64,000 nucleotides of DNA from Fulvia fulva (lineage: Eukaryota > Ascomycota > Dothideomycetes > Mycosphaerellales > Mycosphaerellaceae). Below, one piece after another: positions 10,610-20,595 of this stretch. The stretch lies in NCBI RefSeq assembly GCF_020509005.1, contig NC_063023.1, positions 2,046,001-2,110,000 of the forward strand, written 5' to 3'. The notes under the pieces were generated by a model. It searched no databases. It had not been told where the DNA came from and saw only the letters and a list, made by a program, of their open reading frames with translations. The translations under genes were made by a program, and so were the position numbers. Numbering within the stretch: position 1 is the first letter of the stretch; each line of letters opens with the position of its first letter.

Positions 10610-11604
10610 ATCGCGGTCTTAGCCACCGCCACAGCATGAATGTCATGTATCGTGAGCAGACTATGGTGTGCGTCGGCGATCCTCGTATTCCATAGTACCT
10701 GGCGCCCGGGTCTGGCAGTGTGTGGTAGTGTTGTTGTAGCTCCCACCAGACGGTTGTCGCTGTGAAGTTCCAGCAACAGTCTTCGTCATCGTCTGGAACT
10801 CAAACTATTAATGCCGAGAACCTGGGCGCTGCTTTGCAAGGAGGTCGTATAGACTTCACGCTACACACAAGCGATGCGGTAGCTCTATTCTCATCCGGTG
10901 CACGGGGTGTGTCCCCCGTGTCCCCGTCAAGACTTCATGGCCTCCCCCACTGACTTTTTCATGGACTCTGTTGATCTGTTTCCGCAAGCACACTTCGTCA
11001 TCCCGGTCAAAGATCGTCTTGGGCTCTGCTCAACTCCGGTTCGTCGTGAGACCGTGGCACCATCTCGATGGCCGGCATGCTAAAGTGTACAAATGCTTGT
11101 CAAAGACCGTAGGCCGCGTACGGTCTCAGTGTGGCGAAAGACGGAGTAATGCTAGAGGAAAGACGACGAACAAGAGACGATGTGATGTCGGAACATGGTC
11201 AGATCTGGTGCAACCAAGGCTAAAGCAGAACTGGCTAGGGCAGGTAGAGGCGAATGCTAAGGCAGTCGCGTGCCTGATGGCAGCATGTCTTGGCCACCGA
11301 GGGTTTGCATGGAATCATACACCTGCAAAGTATACAGAGTATATCGAAATTACGACTACCTCGCTTCATGAATGCATCCATGCTACTATCTTAGGGTATC
11401 ATATCTCACTAATACAGAACCACAAAAAATGCAAGGATCCAACGTTTGCATTAATGCTCCCAGTTACAAAAGAGCATGCCATGCCCGTCAAACTCCTCGC
11501 GATGCTTCAGCAAAAGATCAAACGCTTCAATGCTCAGTCTTGACCCATTTCCATCTAGGAATCGGTGGTGGTAGACCAGCTCGGGGTAAATCGCAACAAC
11601 CGTC
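10610..11604. other. intergenic region without convincing gene
   Basis: About 1 kb lies between the start of the secreted-protein gene and the stop of the RhoGAP gene, both on the minus strand. A 190-codon open stretch on the plus strand (10971-11543) begins with TTG, shows no domain, and is not called. The region probably holds the secreted-protein promoter and the RhoGAP 3' end. Confidence 0.4.
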
Positions 11605-14169
11605 CTATTGTTGATTCGATGCCCTTCTTCCAGCCTCTGCCAGACTTTGTACCGTTGTGGCTCGTTCTTCGTAGAGTCTTCGTAGGTCGTCCACGCTCGC
11701 TTTCTTTAGGTTGAGCTTCTTCGGCTCAAGACTATGCGTGGATTTATTAGACTCCATACTCTCCATGCGCTTCAGCAGGCCGGGTGATGGTGTTCGTGGT
11801 TTGGGCACGTGAGGTGCGCTCAGCGAACCGCGACCATCTCTGCTGCCGTCGTGGTTGGCAATCATAGGTATTGTGTTAGACTTCCGTGTAGGGAGGGCAG
11901 GTCGTGCGAGGGATTGAATATTGGAGGGTTGTCGACTGGCGGATGCTGGCCATGAGGGTTTGCGAAAGACGCCATCGCCTTCTGATACAGCTGACTTGGC
12001 CGAAGTGTCGGTGGACGTGGATACCATGTTGCTCGTGTCGATGGCGATTGGTATAGGTTTCGTGCTTTCATTGTTGGTCTTCATAGCCATGCTATCCGCA
12101 GCCTGCTGCGCTGCCATGCGAGCCAACATGGCGTTAGTGCCTGACGAGCTGCTGCGAGATACGCTCGGTGAAGGGTCCGCACTTGCATTCGGCGAAGTCT
12201 TGTGGGACGAAACTGGCTTTCTGTGTGGTACCGCGACATGAATGTCCTGCGGCTCGATCCTTGGCTCGGGAGCGGACGATCTCTTGATCTCATCTCGGCC
12301 TTTCTGGAAGCTGAACTCTGCTCTTCTCAGTGGACCAAAACCATCGACAGGCACATAGCTTGCTGGAAAGTCTGCGACTTGGAAATCTCTACCCTGAGCG
12401 TCAAACATTGACGAGTATCGAGGCGGAGGTACAGTCACCGTCTCAGAAGTATCGACCAGAGGCGCATCTTCCCTATATGGCGAAGGCGGTTCTGCATGGT
12501 GTGGCGCGGGCTTTCTCTTCGGAAGTGATGGGAACTCCATCTTGGGCTTCGGGATCTGTATGGACGGCATATTTGACAAGTCGATGTCTCGAATGTTCGC
12601 AGCCAGTGCTTTTCCCAGGGACGCCGCTCGTGACCGTCGCCGAGGAGGCAAAGCCGGCTTCTCACCTTCAGGAGATAGCGAACGAGAGCTGTCGGAGTCT
12701 TCCAACAGTATCCTATGTCCTTTCTCGTTTTCTCCATCATCGGCTTCTGAGATTCTCTTCGGCTTTGCAGATTCAAGCGGGTCCTCGTATTCTCTGCTGT
12801 CAGCAGGTGGTTGCAGGTCAACCGTAAAGCGCTTCGAGTCAATGTTCATGCCTGTCCGTAGCTGCGGCCACAACTCGATTGCAGCTTGTAGTATCCTCTT
12901 GACGATCGATGACACCTGAGCATCATTCAACTGATCAGAACCACAAATGAGGCACATTGAGAAGCATATTGCCAGATTCTCAGCACTCATCTTGTTGTCT
13001 GCCTCATGCAATGCTACCGCCGACAGCAACGGCAGAAGATGTCGGATCATGATCTCGCGGGCAGTCACAGTCAGCGGCGATGCTATCGAGGTCGGTATAA
13101 TGAAGTCAACCAGATCTTCAGGCGTGACTTCTGTCGTGGGATCGTGATACTTTTCTCTCAGTACAGTGTAGCTCGACTCTGGCACAATGGGCTCTTTCAA
13201 GTCTCTGTACCATTGCTTGATTAGTGATGCGGCAAGATGTACTCCATAAGCATCTTCTAGCTTGACCTCATCAACAAGTGCTGGTGGCATGTCGGGCTGT
13301 ACGAATGTGGCGTCGCGTTCTTTCCAGACAATGAACTGCTGACCACGATCGTATGCCTCCTTCAGGATGCCCAGCAAGGTACTGTGCGGCGGTATGCGGA
13401 AGATGCCTTCGGTCTTGATGTTTGGTGGCATCAGCAGAAAGCTGGTCGTCTCACGTAAGACCCGTGGTAGACGTGTTTCACCCGAATCGATGTTCTTCGG
13501 CAGAGGATGTCGCACGCCGAACGCTCGCTTGCCAGTCATGAAGGGCGCGTAGACATCCGGACTAACCTTTCTGTCCTGCAGGTAGGCAGTAGGCGGTATT
13601 ACCAGCTTCTCCACTGGAACATGCAGTGCCAGCTGAGATAAGCACGTAACATGCACAATCTTCCTCCTGAATTTGGGTGATACGATGGTTCCAAAGACAC
13701 TGATCAAGACGCGCACCCACGTTCGTGGATGTACAATATACAGCTTTTGCAACTTCTTTCTCGTCGCGCGACTAAGGACATGGTAGGCTTGCAGGTACCA
13801 CCCTGTCGCCGGCCCTGACTTCTTCTCTGCAGTCGCGTTATCCGGTGTGCCGCCAGCAAAGAAGACAATCTCATACTCGGCGCCTTGAATCAACTCTTCT
13901 TCTCCGGGTAGACGTGCCAGCACGTATGCCAATAAGCTGTCATAATCGACGTCGAATGCATCGGGAAATGCTGCAGCATTGAGGATGTATATCGGTCGTC
14001 CTTCGAGAGATGGTAGTGGTGATTTGTATAGAATAGATGCTGCTACCGCGGCCAACTCAGGTATGTAGTCATCGTCGGTTTCTGCTGGGGCCACTGTCGA
14101 AAGCGAGCCGCTTCTTGCACGGTTCCGTTGCGTGGCTGCAGCAAAGGCCGCCCGCATACCCGCGGGCAT
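11605..14169 (-). CDS. CRAL-TRIO/RhoGAP-domain Rho GTPase activator (Ecm25-like)
   Basis: This 854-residue single-exon protein has a Sec14/CRAL-TRIO-like region at about 50-195 ('GRPIYILNAAAFPDAFDVDYDSL', 'KLYIVHPRTWVRVLI') followed by a RhoGAP domain at about 215-410. The GAP domain shows 'EGIFRIPP', with the arginine finger expected in GxFR-type motifs, and 'MSAENLAICFSMCL', matching the conserved 'NLA..F...L' helix. The C-terminal half is Ser/Pro-rich and low complexity, with a basic helical end (LKKASVDDLRRLYEE). The same order of domains occurs in yeast Ecm25 and animal p50RhoGAP. It should accelerate GTP hydrolysis by Rho/Cdc42-type GTPases in polarity or wall growth. The target GTPase is not known from sequence. 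Confidence 0.88.
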   Translation of the reverse strand: MPAGMRAAFAAATQRNRARSGSLSTVAPAETDDDYIPELAAVAASILYKSPLPSLEGRPIYILNAAAFPDAFDVDYDSLLAYVLARLPGEEELIQGAEYEIVFFAGGTPDNATAEKKSGPATGWYLQAYHVLSRATRKKLQKLYIVHPRTWVRVLISVFGTIVSPKFRRKIVHVTCLSQLALHVPVEKLVIPPTAYLQDRKVSPDVYAPFMTGKRAFGVRHPLPKNIDSGETRLPRVLRETTSFLLMPPNIKTEGIFRIPPHSTLLGILKEAYDRGQQFIVWKERDATFVQPDMPPALVDEVKLEDAYGVHLAASLIKQWYRDLKEPIVPESSYTVLREKYHDPTTEVTPEDLVDFIIPTSIASPLTVTAREIMIRHLLPLLSAVALHEADNKMSAENLAICFSMCLICGSDQLNDAQVSSIVKRILQAAIELWPQLRTGMNIDSKRFTVDLQPPADSREYEDPLESAKPKRISEADDGENEKGHRILLEDSDSSRSLSPEGEKPALPPRRRSRAASLGKALAANIRDIDLSNMPSIQIPKPKMEFPSLPKRKPAPHHAEPPSPYREDAPLVDTSETVTVPPPRYSSMFDAQGRDFQVADFPASYVPVDGFGPLRRAEFSFQKGRDEIKRSSAPEPRIEPQDIHVAVPHRKPVSSHKTSPNASADPSPSVSRSSSSGTNAMLARMAAQQAADSMAMKTNNESTKPIPIAIDTSNMVSTSTDTSAKSAVSEGDGVFRKPSWPASASRQPSNIQSLARPALPTRKSNTIPMIANHDGSRDGRGSLSAPHVPKPRTPSPGLLKRMESMESNKSTHSLEPKKLNLKKASVDDLRRLYEERATTVQSLAEAGRRASNQQ

Positions 14170-14925
14170 GGTCGTTGCAAATGTCGATGATGATGAGAGC
14201 CTGTGCGAAATGCTCCGAGCGACTTCGACCGCGACTTCGACCGGTGAGAGAGTTAGAGGGAGGCACGCTCCTACGCTCCTGCGTTACGAACAGTCGCTTC
14301 CTCCTCACGAAGCGTCGCTGCACCGCGGCAGCACTGTCGCAGCCAACAAGGAATGACTCTGTGGTGTCGATGTCGAGGGCCTTTGGTGCTCTCGGAGTCG
14401 TCTACTCGGTTGCGATGTGGACGTGGGCAGTGTCGGTCACGCTCATGCTCGGAGGGCTTACACGCGTCCTGTGGCTTCCTTTGTTGATGTGTAAATACTG
14501 CAGCCTCCTTGGCCAAGACCACAAGAATCAGTAAGAATGCGATGTGTTGATTACGATTATCGGTGTCTGGTGGTAGAGTTGGCAGACGTCAGTCGGAAGT
14601 CCATGTGAGCCGTTTCATCTGCCTTGCCCGAAAGGCACGGCCAACATGGTATCCTCGTAACCTACTACTAGTAACACCAGATGCCGTGCATGGATCTCTT
14701 GCATAACCTCCGCATCGACTTATCTTATCAGATCGCCGAGTTTCGGCGTCAAATTAAGTTGTCACGATTGTGTCCGGCGGGGGGAGCCATTATTGAGTCA
14801 AACAACCTTCACACCTATCGTGTGACTGATACACTGACTGTCAATCCAGCAACACCACTTCGTCTGCTGTTCCAGCACATTCACTGCCTCCTTCACACCA
14901 CACAGACAGACAGACAGCCGGCAAG
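14170..14925. promoter_or_regulatory. divergent promoter region, RhoGAP / asparagine synthetase
   Basis: These 756 bp separate two divergent start codons. The part near the asparagine synthetase gene has a Gcn4/CpcA-type site (listed separately) and a (cagacagacagacag) tract at 14903-14917 just before the start codon. Confidence 0.45.
14794..14800 (+). promoter_or_regulatory. Gcn4/CpcA-type site TGAGTCA
   Basis: A perfect TGASTCA heptamer lies 126 bp upstream of the asparagine synthetase ATG. In fungi this is the binding site of the bZIP regulator Gcn4/CpcA/Cpc1, which induces amino acid biosynthesis genes on starvation. The site fits the gene, though a 7-mer can occur by chance. Confidence 0.55.
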
Positions 14926-16868
14926 ATGTGTGGCATCTTTGCCTGCCACCAGTACAGCGCACGACCCACACATACCCGAGCGCGACTGACAGTCGTGTAG
15001 ACATCCCGATGTACAAAAGTTTCGCCCAACCGCGATCCGTATGGGAAAGCAGGTGAAACACAGGGGCCCAGATTGGTACGTTCTGGAAAGAAATCAGCTA
15101 TAATCTCCGACACTGCTACGTAGTTCTCGAGTATAGCTAACCTGTCCGAAGGTCTGGCAACAAGATCGCAAACAACACCATCCTCGTCCACGAGCGTCTC
15201 TCCATCGTTGGCATTGACACCGGTAGCCAGCCCATCACCAACGAAGACGACACCATTGCGCTGGCCGTCAACGGCGAGATCTACAACCACAAGATCCTAC
15301 GGAAGCAGTTCGCAAAGCCCTACCCATTCAAGACTCACTCCGATTGTGAGGTCATCATCCCACTATACCAAGAGCACGATGTCGACGCACCAAAGTATTT
15401 GGACGGCATGTTCAGTTGGGTGCTGCATGACAAGAAGCAGGATCGCCTGATCGCTGCAAGAGATCCAATTGGTATCACAACCTTCTACATTGGACGGTCT
15501 TCCCAGACACCCGGCGCAGTCTACTTCGCCAGTGAGCTGAAATGCTTGCACCCAGTCTGCGACAACATCGAGGCATTCCCACCTGGTCACATCTACGACA
15601 GCAAGACCGATAAGATGACTCGATACTACACACCAAAGTGGCTTATGGAGCCCACGAGCATTCCTACAACACCATTGGACTTGAAGTTGTTGCGCGAGAC
15701 CTTCGAGCGTTCGGTGAGAAAGAGACTGATGGCCGAGGTACCTTATGGTGTTCTGCTTTCGGGCGGTCTGGACAGCTCTTTGGTCGCTGCTATTGCACAA
15801 CGTGAGACGCACCGTCTGCAGAAGGAGTATGCCCGTCAGCAGGCTTTGGCTTCCGGCACCGCCAGCCCAAGCATGGACGGTGTTGCCAACGGTGTCGTTT
15901 CCCAGACCGAGAACGGCATCCATGAGGAGGACTTGGCCGGTATCGACGAGGACTACCACCTGACGTCGGTACCACTTTTGTCACAACTCAACAGCTTCTC
16001 AATTGGTCTCCCAGGCGCACCCGACACGAAGGCCGCCCAAGAAGTCGCAAGACATCTCGGCACCAGACACCACTCCTTCACCTTCACAATCCAAGAAGGT
16101 CTCGATGCACTCTACGATGTCATCTTCCACCTCGAGACCTACGACGTTACCACCATCCGAGCAAGCACACCCATGTTCCTCCTCTCCCGCAAGATCAAGG
16201 CGATGGGTGTGAAGATGGTGCTCTCAGGCGAAGGCTCCGACGAGATCTTCGGCGGCTACCTCTATTTCCACAACGCACCCGACAAGAACGCTTTCCACGA
16301 AGAGACCGTTCGCCGTGTCAAGAACCTCCACCTCGCAGACTGCCTTCGCGCCAACAAATCCACCTCCGCATGGGGCGTAGAAGCCCGCGTGCCTTTCCTC
16401 GACAAGGAGTTCCTCGAAGTCGCCATGAACATCGACCCAGCTGAAAAGATGATTGACAAGTCCCAAGGACGCATTGAGAAGTACATCATGCGCAAAGCAT
16501 TCGACACCGAGGGCGAGCCAGGCGCGAAACCATACCTTCCCAAGCACATTTTGTACAGACAGAAAGAGCAGTTCTCAGACGGCGTTGGATACGGTTGGAT
16601 CGATGGTCTCAAGGACGAGGCGAAGAAGCAGGTCACAGATGAGCAGATGGTCGAGGCCACGATCCGGAAAGACAAGCCACACTGGGGCGATGACATTCCT
16701 GATTCGAAGGAGGCGTATTGGTATAGGTGCATGTTCGACGAGCACTTCCCACCATACTGTGCCAGCACTGTTATGAGATGGACACCGACCTGGAGCAAGC
16801 AGACAGATCCTTCTGGTCGTGCGATTGAGTCGCATGAGCAGGCGTACAAACCTGGTGAGGGTAAGTAG
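14926..16868 (+). CDS. asparagine synthetase (glutamine-hydrolysing)
   Basis: Three exons (14926-14951, 15001-15075, 15152-16868) give 605 residues. The first exon codes only for MCGIFACH plus two bases; Cys2 becomes the N-terminal nucleophile of the class II glutaminase domain. Splicing restores 'HPDVQKF', 'VKHRGPDW' and then 'HERLSIVG...AVNGEIYNH'. The synthetase half shows the SGGLDSS ATP-pyrophosphatase P-loop and '[13 protein letters not shown]'. It makes asparagine from aspartate, glutamine and ATP in the cytosol. Between the P-loop and '[17 protein letters not shown]' is a roughly 45-residue low-complexity stretch, which makes it somewhat longer than usual. Fungal homologues are called ASN1/ASN2. 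The upstream TGAGTCA site suggests cross-pathway control. Confidence 0.96.
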
Positions 16869-17259
16869 GTGGCTTGCGTAGATAGAGAGTTCTATACCAG
16901 AAGGACCACATACCGAGTAGAGCGGTGATGGAATTGTACGAATAGACTTCACAGCTATCTCCCGACGAGTCTTGCCTCTTTTACATTCCAAATGTACCGC
17001 TTGTGGTCAAAGACTGGTGATGCGTGGATATACGATATTCTTCTCATTGCACCATTGCAGCCATCTCATCATGTGCTAACTCTACATCCACATCCCGAAC
17101 CACGAATCCCAAATCATCATCCCACCGAGTCGCGGCCCCATCGCGCTGACTCCCCTATACTAACGCCATGCTCCCATCGCTAATATTCAGACTTAAAACT
17201 TATCCCCTCCAATGTCCCAACCCGACGCGAAAGCATCATATACACCCAGCGACTACCTC
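16869..17259. other. convergent intergenic region
   Basis: About 390 bp lie between the stop codons of asparagine synthetase and the kelch protein. Nothing beyond presumed 3' ends was seen. Confidence 0.4.
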
Positions 17260-20200
17260 CTACCTCAATCTCGGCGTATCCCACCCAAGCGGCTCCCGCG
17301 CGGTAGTAGCAGCGGAAGTACTACTACTGCTTTCCTCAACAGTCGCCATCGTCCTGCCCGCCTCTCCAGTCCCATCGCTCCGACTGCGCATTGATCGCAT
17401 GCTTTCCTTATGCTTGATCGCCTCCCTCACGCTGTTGTTGCGACTCACGGCGCCATCGCTGGCGCTGCGCATACTCGCGCGATCGATATCGGCGTTGACG
17501 ACTCGGAGCCTGGCTTTCGGGACTGTGAACATCACCTGGACGTCTCGCTTACTCACCGCGCCCTCGACGTCCCACTCTTCACCTGCTCGGCGATCGTCCT
17601 GGGAGGTTCTGCGAGCAAGACTTTCGCCCCAGTCGCCGGCGTCTAGATGAGGGTTGTCGCGGTAGGGCGCGAAGCTTTTATCCTGCTCCCAGTCGTTCTC
17701 GCCTCGCTTTTGTTTTAGCCAGGCTCCGCCGTCGGAGACTGCTCTTCGTGGCGTGGCGGTTGTGCCGAGGACTGGTTTGCGGGATCGAGTTGGTGAGGAG
17801 GATGATGTTCGGGGCTCGTCTTCGTATTGCTTCTCTGCTGCGTTGCTGGTGAAGGAGAAGCTACGGTCGTTTGACATTGCAGTGAGGGCTCTCCGGAGTG
17901 ATCCGATGAGGCCTTTTTGGCGTCTGGGTGGAGCTATGCTGAGGTCGTGGTCCATGGTTGAGGAGCGACGTGCTACGTCCGGACCTGTCGCTGCCATGGC
18001 GCGTTGGTAGGGATCATCACGGTCCATCAACGGACGTCCGCCGAGAAGAGCTTGGCCTTCGTCTTGAAGCTGTGCAAAGTTCGACTTGGCGGTCATGAAG
18101 GAGTCTGTAGACTTTTCTGCGTTCGAAGGGCCAGCCAGATGTCTTGCTCTCGACTCGACAGGAGACCTCGCCCCGGAAACGGGCTTTCTGGTAGGGCGGT
18201 AAAAGTAGTAGGGCGATTTGCGCCCAGTGCTTGAGGCTGTACCCATAGTACTTGTACGCTCGTCCACCGGTGATTGAGCACCAGAGTCATATTCGACCTC
18301 ACCCCTGCTCTTAGATAATGCAGCAGCGAGAAGCGCGCCAGTCCGTGTCGACATGGTTCTTGTGATAGATGTGCTGGACGCATGAGACCGCTGCGATCTT
18401 TCACTCAGCGTCGAAGACGTCCGATCGTCAGTCCTCGTGGGGGAGGAACGGCCATTCGACGATGCACTGGATGGGTCTGAAGGGTCGAACGGGCCATCCT
18501 GCTGCTCGACGATCATCCAGTTCATTGAGCCGTCCATTTCTGTGCTCAAAGGCCGTCTGACCGGGGAGACATCTCGACCGGCGTGTGTCGGAACGCGTCG
18601 TAATGTCTCAGGACTGATGGGGGAGACCGGGTGACTTCCAAGTGGATTTGGATCGGGGTCTGCGAAGGGATCTCGAATGGGCGTGGATCCGGCCTGCAGA
18701 GCGCGCTGCAGTTCTCGTAAACTCCTTTCTGGTGTTCGAGCCCCAGGGTCGAGGGCGTGCTCAACTCGCCGTAGTCGTTGTACGGCATCTGACTCCATGA
18801 CCATCTCTTCATCCCCTCGAATGGAGTCGTCCTCGTCCGGTCGCTCGAGGATGGGATGAATGTTGCCACTGCCGCGGCTCGCACGATTGTCATCATATCG
18901 AGGTGCTGCATGAAACATATATGGCCTGTCCTGCATCCCTTTGCGGAGACCACGAGTTGGGCTGGGTACATGGCTGAACAAGCCAGTCGATCCTGTCTGC
19001 TTCATCTGATCCGCCGAGTCATGCTCCATGGCGTACACATCGTCACCTCGTCCATCGACGCCGGCGTTGTCCATGTTGTACGGACGCTCCAGGGCCATGA
19101 AGGAGCCGTCGGAGGAGTGACACATGAGATCTCGTTCTCTGTCTTCCCGCTCCTTCTTCAACTTTCTCATGTACCAGAAGTATAGGCAGGTGACACCAGC
19201 TAACGCCAGTACACCGATTCCAAGCCCGACTCCCAATCCTGTCTGTTGAGACGTTGTACTGAGAGGTCCCGAAGTTGATGCTCGGTTGTCCTCGGCTACT
19301 TGCAGATTCGATGGAGGGTTGTATGAGTCCACCCAGGCGCCAGAAGTCGCATTATAAAGGTACGTGTTCTGCGACGCCGCTCGTTTGGGTTTGGCAGTGG
19401 AAGAAGCCGAAATGGAGTACCCGCCAAAGATCATCATAAGCCCACCCGGCAGCATCGCCGCACCATGTCCATAGATTCCTGTATCTTCGGAGAAGAAGTC
19501 GCTGGATTGATCGGGTATTGACCACGTCCAAGCCTCTGAGGCAGCACCGCCATACTCCGAGCCCAGATGCAAGATAGCCAATTGTGGTTGGGCGGGATTT
19601 GAGATGTCCCCAACCCATCCCCCAAGCACAATAATGCTTGTTCCATCTGCGGAGAGCACTGCAGTATGGCCAGATCTGGGCTCGATGATGGCAGATGATT
19701 GTCTTTTGGCAAGGTCCGTTCTTGCGCCTGATGGTTGCTCAACAGGCACGAAAGCCCAGCTTTCCTGAGGCAGAGAGAAGAGCGCAACATTGGACATGTT
19801 GATAAAAGCCTGCTGCGTATGCCCACCAATGAGAAGAAAGTCCTGTTGCTGGCTTTGAGGTTGCCCAGTAGCGTTCATCGAGTATGTGGGTGTCAGCCCA
19901 GTGATAGTGAAGCCTGCCTCGGGAATGGGAGGCCCCCGTGTCGCAACAGAGCTCACGTCGTAGTTTGTGCCGTGACTTGTTGACACATCGGGATTGAACG
20001 AAAGCATGTTTTGCGAATAGCCAGCATCGCTCGTCCAATTAGCAGTAGAGGCGTTCGCAAATGGACACATGCCGCCAAACATGTAATAGCCCATGTCCGC
20101 GGCATCCTGGCTCACGGATCCAGAAAATGCGATCGCGTTGGCCAAGTAGTTCGCTCCCGTCCATGTCGCAGTTGACGCCAACTCATCCCGAGAGGTTGTA

Positions 20201-20595
20201 AACTGTGCCCATGTCCCATCGCCCTCGCTACTCGCATGGCCTGGTGAGAACCTCCAAAGTTCGGTGCTGTCTGAGCCTTTTATACAATCCCCCGTGATGA
20301 CCGTAATGTTGCCAGAAGGGTCCACTGTCGCAGAATATGGACTTGAGCCACCATCTTGTAAGAAAGAGGGTATGTTTGACACTGCGATTGTCGTAAGGCC
20401 GGTAGTCGCAAACCTCTTGCCCAGTGCGAATGTGCTCAAGACCGCCTGCCCAGCAGTCTCGGCCGATGCCTGAAACACATATCCACTGGATGCATTGGGT
20501 GCAATCAGTATGCGCGCGGGATTGTATGGCAGCGGGTCTGCGAGGACGGCCTCAACCAGAGCCAGCAGGCTCCAGGGAAGAAGCGAGATCGTCAT
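17260..20595 (-). CDS. kelch-repeat single-pass membrane protein
   Basis: The protein is about 1,111 residues when started at the ATG at 20595, which gives a proper signal peptide (MTISLLPWSLLALVEAVLA); an earlier in-frame ATG at 20700 would bury it. The outer part, residues about 25-430, has kelch/galactose-oxidase-like blades such as 'PRSGHTAVLSADGTSIIVLGG' and 'GIYGHGAAMLPGGLMMIFGG', with several N-glycosylation sites. One transmembrane helix (GLGVGLGIGVLALAGVTCLYFWYM) is followed directly by a basic stop-transfer (RKLKKERED). A very long Ser/Arg-rich, probably disordered cytosolic tail of about 570 residues follows. It looks like a plasma-membrane or wall-sensing receptor-like protein. 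Its partner and role are unknown. Confidence 0.83.
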   Translation of the reverse strand: MTISLLPWSLLALVEAVLADPLPYNPARILIAPNASSGYVFQASAETAGQAVLSTFALGKRFATTGLTTIAVSNIPSFLQDGGSSPYSATVDPSGNITVITGDCIKGSDSTELWRFSPGHASSEGDGTWAQFTTSRDELASTATWTGANYLANAIAFSGSVSQDAADMGYYMFGGMCPFANASTANWTSDAGYSQNMLSFNPDVSTSHGTNYDVSSVATRGPPIPEAGFTITGLTPTYSMNATGQPQSQQQDFLLIGGHTQQAFINMSNVALFSLPQESWAFVPVEQPSGARTDLAKRQSSAIIEPRSGHTAVLSADGTSIIVLGGWVGDISNPAQPQLAILHLGSEYGGAASEAWTWSIPDQSSDFFSEDTGIYGHGAAMLPGGLMMIFGGYSISASSTAKPKRAASQNTYLYNATSGAWVDSYNPPSNLQVAEDNRASTSGPLSTTSQQTGLGVGLGIGVLALAGVTCLYFWYMRKLKKEREDRERDLMCHSSDGSFMALERPYNMDNAGVDGRGDDVYAMEHDSADQMKQTGSTGLFSHVPSPTRGLRKGMQDRPYMFHAAPRYDDNRASRGSGNIHPILERPDEDDSIRGDEEMVMESDAVQRLRRVEHALDPGARTPERSLRELQRALQAGSTPIRDPFADPDPNPLGSHPVSPISPETLRRVPTHAGRDVSPVRRPLSTEMDGSMNWMIVEQQDGPFDPSDPSSASSNGRSSPTRTDDRTSSTLSERSQRSHASSTSITRTMSTRTGALLAAALSKSRGEVEYDSGAQSPVDERTSTMGTASSTGRKSPYYFYRPTRKPVSGARSPVESRARHLAGPSNAEKSTDSFMTAKSNFAQLQDEGQALLGGRPLMDRDDPYQRAMAATGPDVARRSSTMDHDLSIAPPRRQKGLIGSLRRALTAMSNDRSFSFTSNAAEKQYEDEPRTSSSSPTRSRKPVLGTTATPRRAVSDGGAWLKQKRGENDWEQDKSFAPYRDNPHLDAGDWGESLARRTSQDDRRAGEEWDVEGAVSKRDVQVMFTVPKARLRVVNADIDRASMRSASDGAVSRNNSVREAIKHKESMRSMRSRSDGTGEAGRTMATVEESSSSTSAATTAREPLGWDTPRLR

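Noticed and set aside
10971..11543. 190-codon open frame on the plus strand between two minus-strand genes
   Set aside because: It begins with TTG rather than ATG, has no domain or signal, and its composition (many Lys, His, Cys, Arg) is not gene-like.
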